Shown here one piece after another: positions 1 to 27,417 of a stretch of DNA of 64,000 nt. Numbering within the stretch: the stretch's first letter is position 1; each line of letters begins with the position of its first letter. Source of the DNA: Haliclystus octoradiatus (lineage: Eukaryota > Cnidaria > Staurozoa > Stauromedusae > Haliclystidae); assembly GCA_916610825.1 (NCBI GenBank), contig OU744451.1, positions 744,001 to 808,000 of the forward strand. Reading direction: 5' to 3'. A model generated the notes under the pieces. It was not told the origin of the DNA. It saw nothing but the letters and a program-made list of their open reading frames with translations, and made no database searches. The translations under genes and the position numbers were made by a program.

Positions 1-1296
1 ACGAGCTTTATTTGCGACTGGACGTTATTGTGAGCTAAGAATATGCACGATATCCCGACTAGACGTTATGACCGGATACCTTTCAAACTATAGGAGTCAA
101 CTGGCGAAACTGATAACAGATAAAATGCCATCCTTGATATAGGCCTAATCCTTAATTATTCAGAAGTTATTTCAAGAAAAACAGGGGTTAAGATATTCAA
201 TTTGTTTCGTTTAGACATTAGAATTTTCCAACAAACTTGGCAAGATCGTTAGGAAATAATTCAATGAACAGCAGATATACCGAGTTATATCATGAATCAT
301 TGGAAATCATAATGCCTAATATAGACATAATTGCAGTAATAAATTCTCAAACGTTAACATTTTGATTTCATTTCAATGAAAATTCAAAGTTATCTACCTG
401 CATCTCTTCCAGTTCTCAACATTATCGTAGAGCTATGTTTAACATTCCAATTTCTAAATGGTAGGCCTATTCTTAAACAGCATATGTTTATTGCTTCTGT
501 GTGTGTGTTTTTTTTATCTTGAGTGGCTTATAACAATCACAAATCGAACTATTTCCTGCTAAGATTAATTTGTTTATGATTTTTGAATGAAACTTACAAC
601 ATGTCCTATGACGTAATCAAATATCTTGTCTCATGCCGCGGAGAACAAAAGATCGAGAAGGGATTTTTTGTGCAAAACTTATCAAGCAACAATTTTGATT
701 TATTTTCGCCTGTTTAGCGCACTTCAAGTTTGTCGAAGGGCTATTTCGAGGCATAAATAATACATTAAATTTGCAATCGTTATTTTCGCTCCATATACAC
801 TTTGTGCCATACTGTTAGTTAGATCTGCCTCATTCACAGCAAACAAAATTCTTACAAAACATTAAATGTAAATAGGACCTACATGTATGACATTAGGTTA
901 TTCAGAAAAATCAAAGGAATTTCCATTCTTATCGTGATATGATATGATCCAAAATAAGGTCACATTATTATTAAAATCCTGTTGATAGGAATGATCCTTT
1001 TGGTTAACATTGCTCACTATGTATTGTCCAGGGTCCAACAATAGTAACCCAGGAACCTTGCAAACCTAAGGGCTTGAACAAATTCAAATGAAAATCATTA
1101 ATTTTATGATTTATTGGTCAAATATCAACGAAAAATTCAGAAGAAAATATTGAAATGCTTCTAGGATTCCAGAAGGCTAAAAATTTAATTTCATCAATCA
1201 AACACAGGCTTTTAAAATTGTCGGATATTTTCGCATTTCTGAGAGCATTTATTGTAGCACTTTATTAACTTAATTTATTGTTTAATTTATTTTCAG
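1..1296. other. Upstream region of the katanin gene, no coding exon seen
   Basis: AT-rich sequence with many stops in all frames. No protein similarity or structural RNA was recognised. It should contain the katanin promoter and a non-coding first exon, because the first coding exon at 1297 is preceded by a splice acceptor (pyrimidine-rich tract then CAG) two bases before the start codon. The donor of that 5' UTR exon could not be placed. Confidence 0.5.
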
Positions 1297-15625
<14,329 letters not shown>

Positions 15626-17924
15626 CCTACGACAAATAACAATAATACTGAGAAGATATAATTATGTTTCAAAATCTGATGTACCGGTATATGATGCTGT
15701 TTGTAAGCTTATTATGCAAGGAATTATTACAAATTTTAGCAGATTTTAAATTTTTCAATTGAATTGTCATGATTTTTCAAGCACAATCAGATCTAACATT
15801 AACTTTGATGGGTTTAGTGTAATGTAACAACATGTCAAATGCTGCATAAGAATAGCCTAGCATTTGTGTTAAATTGAACTTTAACCGCATGCAAAATGAA
15901 GACATTCTTTTATAAATTTGACATGTAATTTCTTCTGTAATAAGCTTCACAACGATGCATTCATTGTTATTATTATATATATATCAAGGTATTATTGTTA
16001 TATAGTAAATTACATAATTGTATAGTTAGGTTAAAACAATGATTGGATTACTTTTCTTAAAATTATAGAAATATCTGATGATAAAATTACAAAAATGTTG
16101 GTATATATATATTATATATCACTATTATATATTGATAACGAGTCAAGAATGAAATTTGTTAAGATAATGATTCTTTCTTTTGGTTAATTTGTTTTTATTT
16201 TTTTATTTTCATTAATGATTGATAATTTATTTACTGATATACAGTGTCTGATTTGGGCCAACATCTCAAAGGCACGGTGGATATCGGTTAATACTGGGGT
16301 CCGTCGAGGTCAGTATGCCGATATTCATCAAACCTGAGGTCAATAACTGTTTCGGTCAATGATAAACAGGTTAATGTTGGAATGGATTTTCATTTATGTT
16401 AAGGTTTAATGCTTCAAAAACGCAATTATCCATTGCGTCTTTTTGCCATAACGGTTAGAGGCTCAGCTGCTCAGTAGGGCATGTGTAATATTGAGAGAAG
16501 CTTGCACTGGGATGATTTGAGGGGAGTAGCTAATACAGGAGAAACCATTGTTTGCCCAGCGCAAGTTGTTTGTTAATATTACGCAGAAACAACTGATCCT
16601 CAAAAAAAGGTTTGGGTTTGGACGCACTTATGCTAAGTAAGACACAACTGACAAAGAAATTGTAAAAGTGACAATTTGTGACATCAAAGTATAAACATAT
16701 GAGTATAATCGCTTACCTGCGCCCTAGAAATCCTTGCGGCTGTAAATGGTTAATGAGATCACCCCAAAACAGGAATTTGAAAGAATAACATCAAGATTGA
16801 CAGATTGTAATAATCAGAAAAGTATCATCCTACTGATAAAGGAGATTTTGTTATTCTATTTTAGCCGTATCCGTGGTTCTGGTGGGGAAGGGGTGCTGAT
16901 CTCCCAATCTTTCAGAATATTTGCTCAATATCCATTGCTTTCAAGTCAGAACTGCTCTCTGATTTATGCTTACATCAGGTATGAGAATGAACCTGGCTCA
17001 GTTGCGCTGTCAAAGCAATATCCCCAAAAATGAAATGAATAACAGTGGAAATATGAATATATGATAATTATTGAGGTATGAAATACATCACGGCTTCCTC
17101 AACTGGCCCTATTTTGCAGAAGAAAGATCAAAATTGCCCCCTAGGATAATACGCATTCGCTGCAGTTTTTCATGATTCAAATATCTCAAGATCAAGACCC
17201 TTTAATCCGCAATCACAAAGGATGGTAATAACCAGGGAGTTGCTGGGGGTACTTAGTCCTTTGTTGGAAATTTTTGTTGATTGGTTGGTAAGATTTTTAA
17301 ATGTTTTATTTAGATAGCCCTTGCCAAAAAGTTTATCTAACTCAAATCATGTAAGGGAATTATCATTCTGTTGTTTTACGATTTATCAAAATGATCTATC
17401 TACCACAGGCTGTATTGTACGTGTAACTTTGTGGCGTCGCATAATTCAGAATATAGAAATTGCTTGTTGTTCTATGAATGTATCTGAAAAGGTAGTTGAC
17501 AAATACCATAGCAACTCCAAGAAATTTGTTGATGTCACTATTTATAGCTCACTAAACTTTCGTCGTCATAGTAATGACGTAGTAGAATCCGAGCATGACC
17601 ATAAAAGGTGATATAGCGAGTAATTTGTTAGGTGAACACCTATTGTGATTGAACTGTGATAACAACAGAAGCCACGTGTGAACAGCCGCCCCTAAAGCAA
17701 CAATTTCTGAGATTATCCAAGTATCGTCAAAGTACTTTCAATAAAAATTCTATTATATATTTTCAACAGATGTTTAAATGAGGGTAAAGAAGTCACTAGA
17801 AAAAGACTCACAATCGTTTTTATACAATATTTATTAATTAATTTTAATCATAAGATGTCATGCTTAAAAAGATGGCGGTGTTTTCTACGTTTTTATTTTA
17901 TTTATATTTTGAATTTTGAAATAT
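15626..17924. other. Intergenic region between katanin and CLIC (tail to tail)
   Basis: This includes the 3' UTRs of both convergent genes. Small frames (for example 16746-17033 and 17321-17611) show no recognisable family and no exon-like context. No clear poly(A) signal for katanin was found within about 300 bp of its stop. There is a TATATA-rich tract around 15975-16135. Confidence 0.5.
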
Positions 17925-18802
17925 TTACATATGTTTTCTCCATCCTTCAACAATGGCTTTATCAGTACACTTCGTACTCTCGAACGCTGGCTCGCTATCT
18001 GCAGCTTTCAAATATGCAAGAACATTTTCAAAACTATCTGGAATTACATATTTTTTGTAGTGCGCACACGCAACACGTAGATGGTGAAGTTTGGGTAGCA
18101 ATAGGCAATCCGGATGTTTCAAAATGTCCCCATCTAAAAAGAGTCCTGGACTTTCTTCTGAACCCAAAAATCTTTCCAGTTTTCCTAATTCTTCTTCCAT
18201 GGCATGCTTCAATTTCTCGTCTTGTGCTGGGATTTTATTACGAACGAATGCAGAAAACCGATTAAATATTTTCTCAGGAACGGTGAGCGCTGCTCGATTT
18301 TCACTTTTGATACGCGGTAAACGATAGTTATTGTCGAGGTAATCGCAAATTTCATTCGAATCACCCATCACAATATCGCCATAATGAAGAACGGGTGTTT
18401 TTGAAGGTATTCCTGATTTTGTACACAAATCTTCAAACCATTTTGGTTTTATATTCAAATTAATTGGAGTGAATTTGCCAGGAACATGTTTGATTTTCAA
18501 AACCATCATCACACGTTGGCTAAATGGACAGTCACCCAGACTAACACCGTCAAAAGCATTTGCCTAAAAACAAAATAGAAACAAACTCACGTACAATAAT
18601 TCAAACATAAAACAGATCATACTTTAATGAATGGTATCAAATTGTTTTGCTTCACGACAAGACACGTTCGAATAAGAATTACTCTACCGCGAAATACGAT
18701 TAATTGAAGTCAAAAACATTCATAAAAATCATAACATTAAAAATCATACAGAACTTATTATACCTTGACGTAAAGATGTAAGGTTTCATCGTTTCCTTCC
18801 AT
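17925..18802 (-). CDS. CLIC: Chloride intracellular channel (CLIC) family protein
   Basis: Two coding exons on the minus strand: 18802-18764 (13 codons, ATG 18802-18800, donor GTATAA) and 18563-17925, joined in phase 0. The product is 225 residues, a little shorter than vertebrate CLICs (about 240). The N-terminus LHLYVKANAFDGVSLGDCPFSQRV has the CLIC glutaredoxin-like site, with the single cysteine at residue 25 in the CPFS context. Next come the thioredoxin-fold segment (KTPVLHYGDIVMGDSNEICDYL) and the all-helical GST-C domain with LFLDGDILKHPDCLLLPKLHHLRVACAHYK. CLICs exist as soluble GST-fold proteins with glutathione-dependent redox activity and a disputed membrane channel form. The region after the GST-C domain is short and lacks the acidic tail seen in many vertebrate members. 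The gene has far fewer introns than vertebrate CLICs. Confidence 0.93.
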
Positions 18803-19948
18803 ATCTGAATATCGAATAATAATTCACTAAAACCAAGAAATAATTTCGTTTCTATCACACATACAACCACTTCACAGGATCAACAAATGCAAGTCACACT
18901 TCACAGCGTGACAAAAATACAAATCGAGATTCGAAACACGTTTTCACATTTTTACAAAGCAACGGACCTCGTCATTTCTGGAGTGTCATTAATTTTGATT
19001 GGTTAATTCCTAGTCACGTGTCAAAAAGTCAATGTTGTCACACAACATACAAAATGAATACAAGAATTTGGAAGTTACACGAAACCATGAGTCAAAAATC
19101 GAAGTCCATGATGGTTTTTCAAATTCCACAGGAGATTAAAATGTCTTTCGAAACCTCAGTAATCGAAGTTTTGAATGAAACTAATTAACTTCTTTTTCAT
19201 TATTCAAAACACTGGGAGAAGGATCATCTTAAATGCTGTATGTTGATATTTTAATTGCAATATACTATTATATTAAACGTGCATGCTCGAAAGACGAAAG
19301 ACCCCTCAGAACTCAGAAGGAAATAAGCAGATATTATGTATAGGCGAACAATGCTAGACATTAGAATGCTAATGTTATATGATATTGACGTCACGATAGC
19401 AATCAATTTTTTTATTTTTTTTTAAATCAAATACTTGACTATTCTTGACTTTTTCCGGGCTCTTTTGTATCCAAAAAGTTGACGACAAGCGCAAGCAACG
19501 GATTTCATTTATGCAGGGAAAAATCGATAAAGTGATGTTTAAATTTAAATTATCATACGATTTACTTTTAGATTTATATCCTATCTCTTAATCTTATATT
19601 AAATCCTAATTTCACCTTTCTCAATCGTTTCATCGAAATGTTAGCAAGGAAGAATGAAATGCAAATAAATAAAGGCATGATGAGCATATAATAAAAGGTT
19701 TATAATGTGTATTTAATATTTATTGTCAACTATCAATATTGACAATTTAAGAAAGTTTTCCCGCCATTTCTAGCTATCCAATCAGAAGTTCAAGATTTGC
19801 TTGGTCTGTTGTCATGACAATCTATAAATCGTCTATTTCCCATTGCATTGTGGGATAGGATCACTAGAACATTTATTTTGATGGCTGCCATAGGATCAGA
19901 GCATTTTGAAATAAAAAGTGTATCTTTCTGCTTTTGCATTATTTGAAT
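18803..19948. promoter_or_regulatory. Shared head-to-head upstream region of CLIC and IFT88
   Basis: The 1.15 kb between the divergent start codons contains no exon of either gene that could be recognised. On the IFT88 side there is a CCAAT motif (ATCCAATCAG, about 19778), a near-palindrome TCCCATTGCATTGTGGGA (about 19838) and the X-box described separately. Whether this is one bidirectional promoter or two separate ones is unknown. Confidence 0.5.
19808..19821. promoter_or_regulatory. Candidate RFX X-box upstream of IFT88
   Basis: GTTGTCATGACAAT closely matches the imperfect-palindromic X-box bound by RFX factors (GTTGCCATGGCAAC-like, half-sites spaced by two bases). It ends 127 bp before the IFT88 start codon. 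X-boxes at about this distance control ciliary genes, including IFT88 homologues, from nematodes to mammals. The match is by eye. Confidence 0.65.
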
Positions 19949-22900
19949 ATGTTGAATGGTGTACATTTAGTTGGTGAAGATGAAGATGGAGATCTGTATG
20001 CGGGATTTGATGATCACAATCCTGCTCTTGATACTGAGGTTTGTTTATAAAGATTAAATTACACATCATAACATATCGAAACAGTAGAATGTCAGAATGT
20101 GCGTATATTGTTGATGAAGATATTATTGAAATATATAGTTCTCGGACAGTTTTCTGCACATTCAAGTAGGTCTAGTATATATCACTACATTTTACTGCTT
20201 CAGTTGAAAGGTTAACTACTCAGACTGATTAATCATATTCAGCAAAAAGTTCCAAACTATAGTAGACTAAAGACTAACAAGACTTTGACAGCTTGTCATT
20301 ATTTCTCTCTCCAACGTAAATGATTTGGTATACATATTTAGTTTAGAGAGAGAAAAATGGCGAACATGTCTAGGTGTTTTGCTTACCGTGATTAATTTAA
20401 ATATATATTTAGATTTACCTTTTAGGGGGGTGTCGAGCAATAAATTTGCCAGAGTCCGATCCGGATATATGTAACCGTAAATTGGAAGCAAGTCAAGATA
20501 CGGTGTCTGGAGTTGAATCAGCAAATTAAATTTTTGTCACATGATTTGTTTTTTAAATTGTACATCGACCTAAATTCATTATCGGTATACTTCCTGGGTG
20601 CAGCGATAGAAATTTTCAGGACATGTTTTCAAGAGATTGAATGGGGGGCCCAAAATTTATCTCGTCTGTCCAAATCAAACATCAACATCAAGTCATCAAT
20701 AGAAGTTTAGGCGTACTGAAATTTGTAAGACGTTTCACCCCACAACAATCTGCATTAATTATCTATAACACCATTGTTTTGCCACATTTTGACTACTGCG
20801 CCATTGTATGGGGGAATTGTGAAACTGAACATCTTGGCTTTCATCAACCGACTTTCTGTCAAAGATCGAATAACATCAAATCAACTAATGTTCACCCATA
20901 AAATTAAATTTAACCAATCTCCTCCTATACTTTCCACATTATTTCAAGGACCACATACCACCAGAACAAGATCCCATTACCACAATGACATTTACATCAG
21001 GTCAAGCCATTACCACTCATTTCAAAATGCTGGTATTCATAAGTGAAACAATCTATCATCTACAGTGAAGGACGTATCAAACAGGCCAACTTTCAAACGT
21101 CTCCTTAGGAAGCATTTACTCGGAAAAACATAATTAAGTTAATCAAATCGTTCTTCAAATGTCTATCACTGTAAAGTATATTGTTGTAAAATTGTAGTGT
21201 TATTATATGTATATCTATATATTTATAAATCAGTCTTGTGAAAAAAAGCTTTTAGCTTATTCAAGTTCTGAATAAATGATGACGATGATCATGATGATGA
21301 TAACATTTGATGATAATTGTCTGAGACAACTTGTCCCTATAGCATATACAGACTTACTCATGATTTGTGTGGACATGAATAAATGGACAAGAATTATAAG
21401 AACTTTCTTACTTCCACTCTTAAGAAGCGAAGTTCACAATATACCTGCTATTTCTTCCCTCTTTTGGAGACTCGAAACAATTCAAGGGAAATTTGCAGAC
21501 TGACCAAGTCATGAGGGAGGAGGTGTCACATCCCTTGTACCCCATACTAGAAACGGCCCTGCATGCGAATGTGATAGCATAAGCATATTTGTGATAAGTT
21601 GATGAGATGTAAAAAAGTCCTTTTACAGCAGCAAACCAATTCCAGCTATTCAGTTCGACATCTACTGCAGCAAGAAAGTTCATTTGCTGCAATTAATTAG
21701 TCGCATCTATTCAGTCAATTTACCGCATCTGAAAAGTCAATGTACCGCATCTAATTCGTCTAAGCTATTTAGTAATTTTTCTGCAACTAAAAAGTCCCTT
21801 TATCGCATCAAATTAGTATCAGCAATTTAGTCTTTACCGCAGCAAAATTATTTTTATCGCAGGTACTTAACATATGTCATTCTGTTAAGGGCCTTCCGTT
21901 ACAGAAATCTGTTCAGTGTCATTCTGGATATAACTGTGATTTAATTAGTTGATTTTTGCGGGCATTTTGCCTTCAACTATTGATATTCATGAAACATACA
22001 GTATTCATATTCGACATGGCTTTCTTGGTGCAAAACTACGCTTCTTCTGAAGTTAATGACGGTCATGCACTCGATATACAACAACAATGCCATTTTACTC
22101 TGGTAAAACTTGAGAGACTAACAAATAAAATGCCGATAAAGTGTTATGGTACTCTGAGGAAGGACTCACAGAATCTAGGTGTTTCTTTGATAAACATAGG
22201 TGTTACTTTTATTTCTGTGCCACTTCTATCAGCAACCATCTTTCTCGGTTGGAAAGTCACTAGCAAGTGATTCTGGGTCTTTCTCTCTATCTAAACTTAA
22301 CCCTCCAATCCAAGCTATCAACATGGAAATAAGTATGTGAGCCTAGGCCTGCTCTAATTTCAACCAACACAACTATTTACAATTAGTTCTGCTAAGACCA
22401 AGTCCCTCTTCAATTAATCATATTTCGGTTCCGAATTGGATTTTTATGTGACAGTAGCATAGTCTAGCACAAGATGTATTTTCTACAACTGATTATGGTG
22501 AAAGGAAAAGTCATAGTAATCTTTATGCAATATGCAGGAATTGAATCAAAAAGATATAGCTGAAGGAATTGCATTTAATTCCAGGTAACCCACATTTTAA
22601 CGCCAACTCAGAGACACGTTACCCTCTTTACATTCGAGAATGAGACTGACAATTTCATTAGGCGATAGAAGGAATTTACAGTTATAAATAGTATATAAAT
22701 TGTTAGTACAATCAGATAAGAATATACCTTCTGATAGGGTGCTAGACTAGAGGAAGGGATATATACTGAATTGAACTGTATGATCAGGACTGTAACTCAA
22801 AGTGCTTGGTTAATTTTAGGAAATTAATAAGAATTTTGTTACATGCATTTTGCTTTAATTTAGGATCTAGTAGCTGACGAAGGATTCCAACAGGCATTAA

Positions 22901-25900
22901 AGACCAGCTATGGCACAAGACCTATTGTAAGTACTGTGCTTAAATATAAAGGAAAGGTGTGGAATCTGATCCGAATCCGATCCAATCGTATTTCAGATCA
23001 GATTCAGATTGACTTTCAGCTTTCAAATCAGATCGAATTGACATTTTTATTTGGATTTTGAAAATATTTTACATTGTTTTTACAATTTCATTGTTTTCAA
23101 CAACATTTTTCATTGGATTTAATAACAATGTCATTGTCATTCTGATGATTAAGAAACTGCAGTTGCAGTATTATTAATAATCACTTTTGATAAAGATCAA
23201 ATTACAACTTTAAAATCTTCGTTAAAACGATTCAAAACTTTCAGATTTTATTTCAGCTTTGGGATAAAAAATTTAGATCCGATCGGATTATATTTTCATC
23301 ATGAAATTAGGATTAGATTCAGGATTAAGATAGTTTGTAATCGTGGTCATATCCGAACTGACGCATACCTCAAAAATGTAAACAGTGTATAAGCGTACCA
23401 TAGTATTTGGCCTAGATGAACCAGAAATAGCTTTGCAGTAAGCCCACATGTTAATTAATTCAATCTCAATGTTGATATTGAAATACTGAAAGAGTTCTAG
23501 GTCAAATATATTTTGGATGTCTTGTAATAGGTCTACATTAATGGTCTGCTCTGAAAACTGTAATTTCTTAAATATATATTCATAGTAAATGATCAAATGG
23601 TAGGATTCAATTGAACTATTTAATATTTTCAAGGAATCCAAAATCTGCAGAACATTGGTTTTGACTCCCTTAAACAAATTTGTGTCACTTGTTCATTTTT
23701 CTAATTACAATGTAACCTTTTTTAATATCATTGTCTTGGTGCAGACAAAAATCATAAGAAAAACAAGAAAAATGCAGAATAAGCGGAATGTGATATTAAC
23801 CAGAATGAATTAGTTGAGTTTGATAGAAACCGGTTTTCAAAAATTAGTGATATTGAGTTGGTTGTGATATTCAGGGTGATATTAACCAGAATGAATAAGT
23901 TGAATTTGATAGAAACCGGTTTTCAAAAATTGGTGATCTTGGGTTGGTTGTGATATTAAAAGTAATGATATTAACAGGGTTTCACTGTAATCACAAATTG
24001 AACTCGAAACGGTATGATTTCCTTTACAGGCATATAGTAGATAATTTCATTTTTACTTTACATGTGATCCTCTTTTGTTAGGCTTCAAGTGCTGGCAGAC
24101 CTCCTGCAACTGGTATGCGCCTTGGAACTGCACAGTTTGTAAGTTACTCCTACTTATTTTGTTATTTTAAAAGTTCACAGTACCGTATGTAGAACAGACA
24201 TCTCCTTGGAGTTTATAAGTGCTGATGACAGCGCCTGCAAAAACATAAATGTTCTCAACTGGGTATCAATGTCATGCTCATGAACGGTTCATGGTAAAGT
24301 CCATGAAAAGCAAGACATGTAACACTCATGAATTGTTCATGTACAGTTAACGTACAGTTCTAGCAGTTTATGAACTGCCTATGGGTCATGAGCTGGATCA
24401 ACCCTCACACCCATTGAAATGACCCCTGTTATAACAGTTAATGAACTAAATGATGTTTTTGACAAGGTTTGACAATACTTTTGTTATACTTCGTTATGTA
24501 GATCAACGATAAATAGAACATGGTTATTTGCGACAGTTTCGATCTTGTACAAATGATCTTCTAATGCTATGATTTTTCTTTCCATCAGGGAAAATCAAGA
24601 GGATTTCCTCCTGGTTCTTCAATGGGTGGACGTCCAGTCACTGGTGTTGTTTCGGTAAGATCTGAAATTATTATCATGATCAATAAAGAGTTCTCTTACA
24701 CAATGTGAAATGCACCGTTTTATGTTGGTAGCCTATGTATGATGGGAATGAAGAATTCATAACTCATGTGTTATGAAATCTGATCGACTTTGTGTCTAAA
24801 AAAATACTACAAATCTGTCGACAGAACATTGGAGTCATGTCTGAACCTCTACGCACTTGACACTGTTAATGATAAGCTATTAAAAGTGTATTAATTGACA
24901 AGTGATTTGATTTCAGGATGCGAATCAAGCCAGACCAATGACAGCGGTCCGTGCTGCAGGATATACATCTGCCGGAGGAGGTAAGTTACAGTAATGATCT
25001 GAATCCCATTCTTAATTACTTGTTTGAAAACAATCATTGAGACTATGGACATTTATAACATGTTTCCTTTATCCATTTTTAATAATACATAGTAGTAAAC
25101 TATAATTAATTAAATTTTTATATTACAAGCTTAAAAACTTTTCCGTCAATTTCTTTGGAATGAATTTTATTGTCAAATCCTCATTAAACAATTTAGGATG
25201 AGTTGAAATTTCGATATATACGAATACAATTAAAATTAAAAACCGGAGTGGATTAAAAATAAAGGCTAGGCACCAGTAGAATAGAGTTACCAATATGCAA
25301 ATAGCTAACATTACATTCAATTCATTTTACACACTTTCTCATACTTACAGTGTTCATTTATCATATCTCAGTACAATTTTATGATAATTATATTCAGGTC
25401 ATACATTAAATGTAAAGTTTTGTGGAATTTTTAATTAAAGGGTTACCACATACTTGCCATGTTTGTATTCATATTTACCAAACGAGAAAGTGTTGGGAGA
25501 CATGAGTGATTTCTAGCTTCCCGAGTGTCTCCCAACTTTTTCGAGTTTAGTAAATATGAATACAAACATTTGCAAGCATGTGGTAACCATTTTCTAAAAT
25601 AAAACAAATGTCGGAATCTCATTCGACGACGAATTTTCAATTCATGAATTCACAATTTAAAATTCAATTTCAATTCATAAACCAAGCAAAGAGAATCCCA
25701 CAACAAGATAGATATTGTCGAATAAAGAAAGACATATATAAGAACGTCTGTAATATAAATGGTACAATAGTTCTTTAGCAAATTAATGCAGTAATTGTTA
25801 TTTAAATTTTAGGTTTACCTGCGTAGCCTATAATTGTCTTTCATTCAGTGTTTTTATTTTGCATGTTACACGACCAGTAACTCATTTACCTCGCTTTTCA

Positions 25901-27383
25901 ATAAATATAAACATCTTGAGCTAAATGTCGTTTTGTAAATCGTAGCCATTATTGAGATATTTATTGGATTGTTGTCAAAAAGTTGTAAATTCTGTATTTT
26001 ATCTCAGATCAAATTTTTTGAAGCTTACGGTTTTTCCCGGTTTTCAGAGCTATGTTTTACCCTAGGATTTCATGCACGCTTTTTTGACCAATCAGATCGC
26101 AGAAAACCTTTGTGATATTTTTAATTGGGTTTTCATATTTAACAACGCAACATTCTGAGGAGGTATCATGCAACCCATTTATTTTTCTAGGAGGTGCGTT
26201 TGATCCTCTTGGACAGAGTAGAATTGCTGCTCCAGCGCTAGAGGCAAAACCAGAAGATAGGTATGCAGATTGTAAACTCAAATATAAACATTTGAGAATT
26301 TAATATCAATGACACGTTATTAAAATATAGTACATCCTGGAATCTAGATTTTATTGGTTTGTTGGAAATCAGTAGCGGAGCCATCCATCATGTGACAGGT
26401 TTGAAAGATTTAATCAAATGCCTACTACAGGATTACAATCATGTGATCAGACTGAGAGAAATTCAGTTGATCAATTCATTTTATTTTAATTAATGGTGTA
26501 TTGCACTCAGCATTAACACAACTCTCGTTAAAAATACACAGCTGTCAATAGGATTTTTGGAAATTGACCATCAAAGAGAGGTTGAAGATGTACAGAGATG
26601 GCTGTTTTGCTAGGTTGTGATTGTTTAACATTCAACGTTAAATTTTACTACTGTACCGGTAATCATAAATATAAAAATTGTTTTTAATCTCGATTAATAA
26701 TAGTATCACTTGTTTGTTTCCTTAATAACTATTATTGTCTATCTACCTATTGTATAACTGTAGATATAATAACATAACTACAGTGTTACAACAACCCCCG
26801 TTAATATCACTATCTGCTTATATCTCTAATTTTTGAAAACTGTTTTCTATAAAACTCAGCTATTTTTTCTGGTTAATATCACAACCCACTTATTGTCACG
26901 ATTTTGCGCTGCCCCAGAACAGTGATATTAAAAAGGTTAAACTGGATTAGTTATTGAAATTCTCCTTCCACTAATAGCAGTACTAAATTTTATCTCTCAA
27001 CGTAATGGCATTAGAATTTGTAATTGTTGCAGCCTAACAGAATGTTGATGACTTTCTTAGAACTGTATTGTTTTTAATGTTTTTATTTTTAGTCCTGAAG
27101 AAAAGATCAGACAATTAGAGAAGAAAGTTAATGAGCTAATAGAAGATAGTTGTTTTGCCAATGAAAAGAAAGATTTTGCTTTAGTGAGTGGTTGTATATA
27201 GTGTCTTATTGTAGTTATAATTTAACAGTTCATGAATTCAACAAACTTTTCACATGAGGAATTACAATACTGGAGACCAAAAGATTTTTAAGCGAATTCT
27301 TCATTTTTAACTCTCATTTTATAAATGCTCTGATTACTTTCATTAAGCACAGTGTGCCAAGAACACAGGCCATTAACAATCCA

Positions 27384-27417
<34 letters not shown>

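Noticed and set aside
16746-17611. Frames of 95 and 96 codons between katanin and CLIC
   Set aside because: No recognisable domains, no exon-like splice sites, and a composition like the surrounding non-coding sequence.
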